A stretch of 64,000 nucleotides of DNA from Agelaius tricolor. Taxonomy: Eukaryota > Chordata > Aves > Passeriformes > Icteridae. Shown piece after piece: positions 46,343 through 55,803 of this stretch; within the stretch, counting starts at the first letter, position 1, and each line of letters starts with the position of its first letter. The notes under the pieces were generated by a model that worked only from the letters and a program-made list of their open reading frames with translations, made no database searches and had not been told where the DNA came from. The translations under genes were made by a program, and so were the position numbers. The stretch is taken from contig JALJCS010000039.1 of the NCBI GenBank assembly GCA_023055355.1, forward strand, positions 3,406,001-3,470,000, written 5' to 3'.

Positions 46343-46653
46343 TGTGGATGCCATGGCACAGAGAGAGAGAAACAGCAAGTGTTTCTCACAGCAGCTTGTG
46401 AGAATTATTAGCAAGTTGTAAGAATGTGAGAACTTCAGTATAAACAATCTGCAGGTGGTGTTCTTCTACTTCATCTTTCTCTTCTTCTCAAGGACGGTGT
46501 CTAAAGAATGTTTTTGTTAACGAGCCAATCAAACAGAATATATCGTATGACTCTATAAAAACCGCACGGTTCTCTTGAATTAAACCTTCTTTTAGTCTTT
46601 CTGCAATACTGCCTCCTGCCTGTTCCTGTGTCATTCTGGGCGCAAGAGTGACA
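46343..46653 (+). mobile_element. Compact solo LTR, family Z
   Basis: 311 bases, TGTGGATG...GTGACA. It has a perfect 6-bp target duplication CCTCAC at 46337-46342 and 46654-46659. Clear promoter layout: a CCAAT box near 46525, a TATAAAA box at 46554-46560 and an ATTAAA poly(A) signal at 46579. A 6-bp duplication fits a class II (beta-like) ERV. Confidence 0.88.
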
Positions 46654-46679
46654 CCTCACGGCCCTTCATGGCCCCTCAG

Positions 46680-47410
46680 GGCCCCTCACAGCTCAAGGCT
46701 CTTCACGGCCCCTGAGCCGCCTCCGGCCTCGCCATTGGCGCCGCTCTTTGCTGCTGGCCAATGGCGGCCCGAGTCTGCAGTGACGTCACCGCTCGCCGGG
46801 CAAAGGAAGGCCTGGGCCTGAGGTGCCCCGGGCTGGCTGGGAATGGGGTCCGAGGGTCCCCGGGCTCATGGAAACGGGGGATCCAGGGGCTGGGAGAGGA
46901 GGATACCCGGGAAAGGGGGTGCAGGGGGTCCTGCAGCTGGGGAAGGAGATGCGAAGGGTCCCAGTGCCCAGGAATGGGCATTCAAGGGGGTCCCCGGGGG
47001 GCTCCCCAAAGCCCCTCCCAGGGGGCAGCAGGAGCTGGCTCAGGAGCTCTGGGCAGAGAAAAGGGGGTGACCCCGGCTTGGGGGGGACATGGGGGACTCA
47101 CACACGCTCCCGGGGGGACACGACCCCCGGGGACCCCCCCTCACCTTGTCCCGCAGGGGAGGCCGAGCCCCAGCCCAGGCAGACAAAGCCCCCGAGCCCC
47201 GGCAGCATCTTGGGGGCCGGGAGGGGCAGGATCCGGGAAAGGGCGGCGGCTGCCGGGTTCCGCGGCTGCCTGGAAACCACGAAGGCGGCGGCAGCGTCTG
47301 TGACAGCGGCGCGGCCTCAGTTGCCTGAGAACGCGGCCCTGGCTGCTTGTGCGCAGCCTGGGCTCCTGCAGGCGGCTTCACCGGGCCATTCGCCAGGGGA
47401 ATTGTTCGCG
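46680..47410. promoter_or_regulatory. CpG-rich island with CCAAT boxes and a CRE
   Basis: GC- and CpG-dense. Two CCAAT elements in opposite orientations (CCATTGG at 46732 and GGCCAATGG at 46757) flank a short spacer. A perfect palindromic cAMP-response element TGACGTCA lies at 46781-46788. This arrangement is typical of a housekeeping or bidirectional promoter. Open frames to the right (46761-47437) are not recognisable proteins. No convincing first exon could be assigned, so the gene it drives is unknown. Confidence 0.5.
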
Positions 47411-47505
47411 GAGCATTGGCCTCTGCAAAGTTCCTGAGCGTGCAGAGCATTGGCCTCTGCAAGGAGTTCATCAGCGTGCAGAGCATTGGCCTCTGCAGAA
47501 AGTTC
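47411..47505 (+). repeat. Short minisatellite (about 35 bp, three units)
   Basis: GAGCATTGGCCTCTGCA recurs at 47411, 47445 and 47481 with variable spacers (TTCCTGAGCGTGCA, GTTCATCAGCGTGCA). Confidence 0.85.
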
Positions 47506-47638
47506 CTGAATTTCCTTTGGAGGTAAAGATTGACTCAAGTTGAACATTTTGCACTCTGCACTCTGAGAGAGAATGCCAAAGGGAAATACAGGATGGGATA
47601 ATGCCCGTCTTCTGGTGCAGCAGTTCAGTGGTCTGCAC

Positions 47639-48012
47639 TGCCACAGACATGCTTTATGAAAAATCCTTTGGGTTTTTTCACCTGAGAAGCTGAGAGAGCT
47701 CAGGAACAAAATGTAAACAATGGTTATCTGCTGCTGTGGAATGCAACAGGTGCATCTGTGATTGGTCTCCTAGAGTTGTTTCTAATTAATGGCCACTCAC
47801 ATTCAGCTGGCTTGGACTCTCTGTCTGAGACACAAGCTTTTGTTATTCATTCTTTCTTTTTCTATTCTTAGCTAGCCTTCTGATGAAATCCTTTCTTCTA
47901 TTCTTTTAGTATAATTTTAATAGAATATATATCATAAAATAATAAATCAAGAGTCAGATGAGTGAATCCTCATCTCTTCCCTCATCCTAAGACCCCTGTG
48001 AACACCACCACA
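47639..48012 (+). mobile_element. Solo LTR, family X, copy 5
   Basis: 374 bases, TGCCACAG...CCACCACA. Flanks CTGCAC (47633-47638) and ATGCAC (48013-48018) are a 6-bp target duplication with one mismatch. Confidence 0.88.
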
Positions 48013-48289
48013 ATGCACAGCTTAGTGGATGAACAATATATGCTCTACTGATTGTGCTTTTTTTTTTTTGCACTGAAGGAATGCAACATTTTCTAAATGT
48101 ACTGGTCTATACTTTTTTTTCCCGTCTAGTGGTTGCTTAAAGTGCTTAAAGGTGAATGAGGTCTGTTCAAGTTTCATCAAGTTTCAGTGGGTTGTTATCA
48201 TCTAGTTATTACAATTATTAGAGAGAGGCCTGTGAATTGAGGTGCAAATGAGACCATATGCCAAAATCAATAGTCTGGATTTTATGTAA
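48013..48289. other. No gene recognised
   Basis: AT-rich spacer with two T homopolymers (near 48059 and 48113). Confidence 0.4.
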
Positions 48290-48412
48290 CAGTAAATAGG
48301 AGGAAGAGAGAGAGAAAGGAAAAGAAAAAGAAGTGGGGGAGTGGTGGGTGGGGGATGGGGAGTTGGGAAGAAGGGGAAGAAGGAGAGTGACAGAGACAGA
48401 TGAAGTGAAAAA
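48290..48412 (+). repeat. Polypurine tract
   Basis: Over 100 bases almost entirely A and G, with GA-rich and GGGGA-rich parts. Such tracts can form triplex or A/G hairpin structures; nothing here shows that it does. Confidence 0.8.
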
Positions 48413-49763
48413 CATCACCATTCCATGGATCCCATTGGCATACCATCAAATCCTCTTCTTGTCTTCTCTGTGGTGAGGTCTCGCAAAACGTAAGACTCCA
48501 ATGGATTCATGCAGATTTGGGCAAGGTGGGACCTCCCAGCTGCCTCCCTGGGGTGGGGCAAGTTGGACTCTGTCTATTGCTACTTTCAAATAATATCAAA
48601 TCTTTAGCATCTGTCTGTCCTTTGAGTCTGCCATCAATTGGCTTCTGGATTTTCAGATCTGTTGTGTTACTTTGCGTGCCCTGCAGTCGTCTGGTGCAAG
48701 GCCTCAGGAATGGGTCTGGGGGCACTGTGGAGGTCTTGGATGGGAGGTTTGTGTGCAAACCTGGCCTCAGCAGACGAGTCTGTGGCTATGACTTGCCCAC
48801 CTTGAAGGCAGACAGAGCTGATTTTCAGGACAGCTGCTGGGTTTGGCTTTGTTGTGGATAGGTTTTTCTCTGCAGCCTTGTTTACTTCTCCCCAGCCCTG
48901 AGCTACTGGGACAATAGTGTCACCTTTGTCTTGTCTCAAGTTCCCTTCGGCAGCTTAACTCACAGTGCCAAGTTCCAGTCCAGAGGCATTTTCAGGGAAG
49001 GGTGGGCTTGGGTGGTCACAGCCTCTTTATACAGTTTTGTCCCAATGGGCAGAAAGTCCTTTATAACAAGTTTTAAGCCATTAGCCATAACATTCCAGTC
49101 TCTCCCAAGTCCTGAGGAGCAGCTGAGAGATCAGGGTTGCTTTAGCCAAAAGAAGAGGATATCCACTCTAGCTATTTTAAAGTAATATTTAGGCTGCAGC
49201 TTTGTCTGTTCTAACTATTGCTAATGTTCAGATTTTTAGCTCCAGGTTTCAGTATGATCCATCTTTGAATTGCACAAGGCAGCCCTATAGTTCAAATAAA
49301 GTCCAACTAGAGGCCTAACATACTAGCTACTTACACCAAACAAGCACTTAGCTACTTTCAAATCATAGAAAAGTTTTAGCACCAGTATATATGCCTTGAA
49401 TCTGCCATGAATTGGGTTCTGGATTTTCAGAGTTCCATGGTTGCTTCTTCCAGTTTTGTTGAGGCATTGTCACTCATCTGGGAGATCCTGCCTTCAAAAT
49501 GGGTTCTGCATTCCCAAAGAAGACCTCGACACCTCGTCTTTTGTCAAGGGAAAGACTGACATCTTTCACTGTAAGTACCCACTGGGCTGTGTTAAGGCTG
49601 CAAACTGCCCTGGTGTCCCTGCTCTCCCTGCCCCTGCTTTAGTGCAAGCAAGAAAATGCTTTAAGTAGGTAATAAGCAGAAATATTCTAGTAAGGCTACG
49701 AAACGCAAGTAATAAACGACACAATTATGAAGGTTTCTTTTTAGGTGAACAGAGAAGGGGAAT
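48413..49763 (+). mobile_element. Probable internal remnant of an ERV-L element
   Basis: Precedes an ERV-L-type LTR whose polypurine tract (AGAGAAGGGGAAT) is at about 49751-49763, so at least the right part should be ERV interior. No RT, integrase or dUTPase motif is readable. Two related phrases, ATTGGCTTCTGGATTTTCAGA (48640) and ATTGGGTTCTGGATTTTCAGA (49409), suggest an internal duplication. Confidence 0.35.
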
Positions 49764-50306
49764 TGTGGGAAATCACAAAATTAGAGGGTTTTGAGAAAGC
49801 TGCAAAAGACAAGCCTCAGATACAGTAGAACTGTGATTAGAGCTAAGCAGCTGCCATGAGATAGGTCAGCAGAACAATTATTTAAAAAGTAGAAAAGCAA
49901 GGACAAATAGAAGAATGGTCTGTGTATTAACGCTTCTCTAGAATAACTCCCTAAGCCACAGAAAAGTTTATCTAGCAAGATATTAGGAGGGTTAAAGCTT
50001 AATAATGGAGCTCTGTGCATTGTGCTTTAAGGCTTACAAGCAGGTATTGTATTCAAAATAATCAAGCATTGTTTGAACCAAAGGTACGAGTGCTTATAGT
50101 GGTTGGATGGAACTACTGTCAATGTGCTTTTGCTTTGTATGATTGGTCAAGAAACTTATAAAGGAAGTTGTAACATTAAGTTCTTGGTCTGCTGCCTGGG
50201 ATGTGAGCTGGTGGCATCTTCCCATTTTCATAATCATGTAATGAGAGTGATGCTGGAAAATAAAACAGCTCAAGGCAGTTCCACAGCAGTCCTGTCCCAT
50301 TTGTGA
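49764..50306 (+). mobile_element. ERV-L type LTR
   Basis: Begins TGTGGGAAATCACAAAATTAGAGG directly after a polypurine tract. It has an inverted CCAAT box (GATTGGTCAAG near 50140), a TATAAAG box near 50157, and an AATAAAACAGCTCAAGGCA end near 50260. This is the layout of avian ERV-L LTRs as I know them. The 3' edge is approximate. Confidence 0.75.
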
Positions 50307-50552
50307 TTTGTAAATAGCCCCCTGCTGGTGTCAAGACCAAGCTGCCCTTGGGCACCTGAGCATGTTGAGGGGGAAGCTCAAACTCTGCCCAAAGCCCTGT
50401 GAGACAGGGCTGGTCCCAGCTGGAAGAGCTTCCAAAGCAGCTGTTCTCTCTCAGCTCCTGTGTGGGCACGGATCCAGCTCTGCAGACACAGTGTACAGCA
50501 AAGCAAGTTATCTGCTGCAGCATGTCCAGAAGAAAATGTCTCAGCACCTTTG
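50307..50552. other. No gene recognised
   Basis: Short spacer between two LTRs, no recognisable content. Confidence 0.4.
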
Positions 50553-50938
50553 TGTCCCAGATATCTTGTATGAAAAATCCTTTCCTTAGGATTTTTCCTC
50601 CTGAGAAGCTGAGAAGCCTCAGGAAAAAAATGTAAACAATGATTATCTGCTGCTGTGGAATGCAACAGGTGGATCTTGGATTGGCCCATGTTGGATGTTG
50701 GTAATTAATGGCCAATCACAGCCCAGCTGGCTCAGACAGAGAGTCCAGGCCAGAAGCCTTTGCTATCATTCCTTCCTCTTCTATTCTTAGCTAGCCTTCT
50801 GATGAAATCCTTTCTTCAATTCTTTTAGTGTAGTTTTAATATATTATATATCACAAAATAATAAATCAAGCCTGCTGAACCATGGAGTCAGATCCTCATC
50901 TCTTCCCTCATCGTAAGACCCCTGTGAACACCATCACA
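50553..50938 (+). mobile_element. Solo LTR, family X, copy 6
   Basis: 386 bases, TGTCCCAG...ACCATCACA. A perfect 6-bp target duplication CCTTTG is at 50547-50552 and 50939-50944. This is one of the best preserved X copies. Confidence 0.93.
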
Positions 50939-52464
50939 CCTTTGTTCTGCAGGATGGTGGAAATCTTCCTGTGCTGGGAATTGTCCCCTGATTTTGGTTT
51001 ACCATGTGTTGATGGTATCTCTCCCAAAGGAGTTGGCTTCTCTTGAAAGCTCTGGATTGGTAGGAATCTTGAGGGCTGTACAGTTCTTTCCTGCTCCCTG
51101 GAGCCAGGGCCACAAAGGTCCCTTGGTGTCTGGAGCTCACTTGACTGAAGATGCCCCAGTGCTGAGGCTCTGTCCAGGAGATCCCTCTGTTTTCTTCTCT
51201 GCAGGGGTCTGTGAGCCCAGAGAGAGAAAACAAATGCTAATTAACAGAGAGAACTACAACTTGGACACATTCCTGTGCTCCTCACTCTTGGTACAAGGTT
51301 CCTTTCTTGCCTCTCTTGGACTCACCCAGCAGTGATATCTCCTTGCTGTGAGTTCTCAGTGCTGTACAGGGATGGAGTCAGGGCAGTTCTGAGAGCTCGT
51401 CCCCCTTCTTTGAAAAGGTCACTGCCTCAATCCAATGAACCTAAAGAGGAAAGAAATGCCCAAAGAGCAGAAATCCCCAACCATGTCACATGCAATCACG
51501 GAGAAGCTGATGGGACAGAGCCATGTGGTTGGAGTATGTGTATTGCACTCTGTATTGTTAATTTCTTGGTGCTGAGAATTTTAGCAAGCAACTTGCAGGG
51601 CTTCCAGGACTGTCCTGGACAATGTGATCACAAATTGTTCACCAGTGCCACTTGCTCAAGAAAAGCCTTTCTGAACAAGCCCAACTCTGAGGCTCTAGCT
51701 GGTTTATTTTTGCCTTTCCGCTGCTTCCCTCTAAGTTCCTGTGGCAGAAGTTTCTCAACATGAAGAAGAAGGCCAGCACTGGTGGGAGTTTTCTACCCAG
51801 AATTGGCCCATGTGTAGAGCTGGGGAAGACTGGTCCAAAGGTAGCCTTTTCCTGCTCTTCTCCTTTCTGTTTGATGGGAAGTTTGAAGAGGGTGTGTGCT
51901 TGTGACAGGCTTGGCTCCAGCCAAAGACCTCAGTGTGCAGGTCCTGTTGTCATTGCAAGCTGCTGTTAGAGGTGGGCTGGGAGTCCTGATCTGCACTAAG
52001 CCAACACAAATAAGCTCTGCTGAAGCTGCCTAAGTGTAGCTGCCATTGCTGAAACAATGGGGGGAAGGCTGGGGACACAAAGGCACAGCATTGCCATGTG
52101 CCATTCTCCTGCTGAAGGAGCCACTTCTTGCTTTGGTGTGGTCACCATCAAATGCTCGGGGTCACAGGATTCCCTCTGGAGTGGCAGCGTTGGCCTTGGA
52201 AGGCCGAGGACCTGCAGGAATGACTTCAGCTTTAACAAAACAAATTGCCTTTATGCTTTGGGCTGGAACAATGTGTTGGAGCCTGAGGGGGTGTTAGATT
52301 TTGCAGGCTGCCAGATGTACAGGGGAGTGGCCCTGGGCAGAGGGGAATGGATGTGCTTTATCTGGATCAGTGCCTTCTTGGAGGTGTGTTTAAAGCTGCT
52401 TTTCTGGCAGGACTGGCTCAGTAGAAAGCACAGTCCCAACGGGTAGGTGACTGAGGTGGGCTGT
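50939..52464. other. No gene recognised
   Basis: 1.5 kb without a convincing gene. The longest frame (52057-52446, plus, 129 codons) is Trp/Cys-containing and protein-like in composition, but it has no recognisable family and no clear splice context. Confidence 0.4.
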
Positions 52465-53208
52465 TGTTATGAATGAGGTCCCTATGGGTCTAATTTAATA
52501 AACCAACATTAGAATTGAGCAGCAATTTTATTTGAGCAGCAATTTTATATGAAATAATGCAATCAAATATAATCAAGCAGATACAAAATAATTTGGCAGT
52601 GGTTTGGATAAAGCATAAGCAAAACCAGTCAGGATACAGGGGGGTTTTCTCACCCTGCCTCCCATTCAAATGATAAAGAATCCAAAGACAACTTATAGAC
52701 TGGATGCTAATACATATTCATCAATAATTTTCTGTCAATCTCCTCCTATTTTTGATTCTTGAAATCTATGTCACTGTACTGCACAGTACATGCTCTGCTT
52801 GTTTCTAAGGGGTCTTTTGGTTTTGGTGGTCACTTCCCACAAAGGCTTCTCCTCATCATCACTGTCCTTTGAACAACCCCACAAGCTGCACATGCACCCC
52901 AAGTCTTGTGTTATAGAAGCCAGCATTATATTCCAAAAAGAAGCCTTATGATTTCATCGATACCTGGAATCATCCCAATTTTGTCCATTTCAAGGCTGAT
53001 TCTTTAATTATCCTGAGGCCTATTGCCTTTTGGGATGTTACTTATCTCAAACTACATCCTGCATCCTGTTTCCTCATGAACATCTGAAAACATCTGTTTT
53101 GTGTCACTAATTTCATATCCTTTTCCTCGATTACTTTTTAAGAAATATTTTCTAAAATATTTAAAATATAGTTACAATTGTTAGCACGAATCAGATTCAT
53201 CTATCACA
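52465..53208 (-). mobile_element. Solo LTR, family W (minus strand)
   Basis: 744 bases with TG...CA ends. The 4-bp target duplication CTGT is at 52461-52464 and 53209-53212. On the minus strand AATAAA signals lie near the 3' end (52525-52545 region). A 4-bp duplication fits a class I ERV. It forms the left border of the rDNA unit. Confidence 0.75.
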
Positions 53209-55422
53209 CTGTTGAGCAAGAAATTGGCAGCAAGAGCCATGTAAGACACTGGTTAAGGATTGCCCAGACAGAGCAGGGGAGAGTTTTTTCCAGGCAATGC
53301 CTGTGCTCCAGAATCATTTGCTGTTGTTTTGAGCCCGTGGCTCCGCCTCGGCGGCGGCGGTGGTCCCCAGCTTGCGTTGTTGAAGCCATCCCCCTTCCCC
53401 CTTCCTTGGCCTTTAGCCGGGGACCCGTGTTGTGGTGGGCAGAATTTTTTGGCCCAGTTTTTTTTTTTTTTTTATGGGCCCGGCACCTGACGGAGAGCCC
53501 CCCCGGACTGGTCCTGGGCGAGGCGGTGGCGCCTCGCCAACCTCGGTTGTGGCCGGATCGACTGAGCCGCTTATGCCGGGCGGGGCCGGGTTTTCCGCGC
53601 CGGGTCCATTGCTTTTTGTTGAGGCAGGTGGAGTTGGGGGGTGCCCGCCAGGCCTCCGTGGGCCTTTTTATTTTTTTCTCGTGGCCCTAAGCCGCGGCAC
53701 CAAGAAGCGTTGCGACGAAGGCGCGAGCGGGATGCCAGTGGGTCCGTCGTGGGGGGATAGTGAGGCCCCCCGTCCCCGCCCCGGGTCCCCAGCCCCGCGG
53801 CCCCCGTGGCTAGCACGGGTCGTTGCAAACATGCGTCCGTGTGCCTTTTCCGTCGTGCTGTCCCCTGGCTTTTTTTTCCAGAAGGGAAAGCCGACCGCCA
53901 CGAGGCTGGGTGAAAGCTGGTGGCCCGTGGCGCCAAGTTGGTGGAACTTTTTCTCGCACACTCGGCCGGTTTCCCTGGGCCGGAAGGGGTGGGAGGGCCG
54001 CTGAATCCCCTCCTGGCCCGGCAGGGGCCGGTCCAGTCCCGTCATTGCCTAGCCTAAAGGGGAGCCGTTGTTGGCCGCGGATGGGTGGCGGCACCCCCCG
54101 CGCTCCTCTGCTGCCGCGAGTGATGCGATCCGCAGTTGGGCTGGGCGGCCGTCGCCATTGTCCCAGGACCGTGGCCGTGGGGCCCTGGTCACCGTTGGCG
54201 CAGCTCCTTCCCAGAGCCGTGCCTGATCGATGTGGCTTTTCAGGTGGCGTCGGAGAGGGCCCCCGGCAGGCCGGCTCTCCTTCCAAGGCTTCTCTGTCAC
54301 GGGGAAGCCACAGCGGGGGGTCCGGTGCTCAGGCAGGGCGGTCTCCTTTCCAATTCACTTTCCGTCGCAGGCGATGTGTCACCCCTCCCGATGGCCTGGG
54401 GAAGGGCGTCTTTACTGTCCTGAGCTGTCTGACTGCTGCGTGGCCCCTCGAGCTTTCAGGTGTCTTTAGAAACCACGTGAGGTGCTGGTGCCGGCCCTGG
54501 TCCGGGTAGCGCCCATGTGGGTGCCGGCCGCAAGCAGTGCCGCGCGGCGGTGCGGCTGGAGCTGAGCCGCGAGAAGGGAGAGAGGCAGGAGAGAAAAGAG
54601 AGAGGGATAAAGTGCTCGAACCCGATACGGCGCGGGCGCGGGTGGAACAGAGCCCGGTCCGCGCGCTCCTTTGCCGTTCCGCCGCCTGCTGCAGAGCGAG
54701 CCGCCCCGGCTGTAAAGGGGCCTCGGTGTCTGGGCCGCGCCCGCCTTGTCGGGTCGCTGCCTCCTCTAGCACATCCGATGCTTTCCGTGTGGCCCGGTGG
54801 GGGGACGCGCCGGGACAGTGTTCGCTCCCTGTGAGCGGGGCCCCGCTTGGCCCAACCTCGCTGACGGCCGGTCGCTCACCCGCGACCTTTCGGCAGGCGG
54901 GTTTTTCTCAGCTTGTGTGGGGGGGCGGGTCAGCCCCGGCCGAGCCCTGTTCCGTGCACCACGCGCGTCCATTTTGAGCTCGAGGCCGAGTCTCGAACCG
55001 GGGCGCGGGCCCCTGGAAAAAAAACGCGAGAGAGAGCGAGAGGAAGCCTCGTGCTCCATTCGAGTGGCAAAAAGCTGTGCAGCGGTCCCGGCTCCTTGCC
55101 CGCGGCGTCGCGGGAAGGGCCGGCCACTGGGGTCGGCTGTCACCAAGGGGCATCTCTCGCGCGTGGTGCCGTTCCCCGTCCCAGGCAATGCCGGGCCGTG
55201 ATGTGGCCAGCCGCCGTCCCTGCCGCCGGCGCCTGTCACCGCCATGCCGCCGCCTGCTGCCATGTCTTTGTCCGCGATGCTGCTCCCGTGGGTCGGAGCA
55301 GAAAAAGGAGCCTGGGGCGGTCGGGATTTGGCGCGGGGCGAGTTCACCGGCAGGCCGGGCGCGTCCGGGCGCTCCGTCCAAGCGCTCGCGCGACGCTTCG
55401 CAGCGCCGCCGTGGGCGGCGGC
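53209..55422 (+). other. rDNA 5' external transcribed spacer (probable)
   Basis: From about 53330 the sequence turns very GC-rich with T homopolymers and GAGA-type tracts (54570-54610, 55020-55050), and it ends at the 18S start. Typical of vertebrate 45S external spacer. The many long open frames on both strands are composition effects. I cannot place the RNA polymerase I start. Confidence 0.6.
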
Positions 55423-55803
55423 TACATGGTTGATCCTGCCAGTAGCATATGCTTCTCTCAAAGCTTAAGCCATGCATGTCTAAGTACACATGGGAGGTAC
55501 AGTGAAACTGCGAATGGCTCATGAAATCAGTTATGGTTCCTTTGGGCGCTCCTCTCCCGCTCCTTGCATAACTGTGGTAATTCTAGAGCTAATACATGCC
55601 GACGAGCGCCGACCTCCGGGGACGCGTGCATTTATCAGACCAAAACCAACCCGGGCCTGCCCAGCAGCTTTGGTGACTCTAGATAACCTCAAGCCGATCG
55701 CACGCCCCCGCAGCGGCGACGACCCATTTGAATGTCTGCCCTATCAACTTTCGATGGTACTGTCTGTGCCTACTATGATGACCCCAGCTGACTGGGAATC
55801 AGA
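55423..55803 (+). rRNA. 18S rRNA, 5' fragment only (pseudogene)
   Basis: Starts TACATGGTTGATCCTGCCAG, one base from the canonical TACCTGG start, and follows 18S through TAATTCTAGAGCTAATACATGC and GCGACGACCCATTTGAATG. Similarity weakens after CTTTCGATGG (55748-55757) and ends near GGGAATCAG at about 55803. A complete 18S is near 1.8 kb, so about four fifths are missing. Several invariant bases are changed, for example CTTCTC for CTTGTC and CATGAAATC for CATTAAATC. Cannot give a functional small subunit. Confidence 0.9.

Noticed and set aside
52057..52446. 129-codon plus-strand frame as a novel gene
   Set aside because: No recognised domain, no clear splice sites or promoter, and a comparable open frame on the other strand; not enough support.
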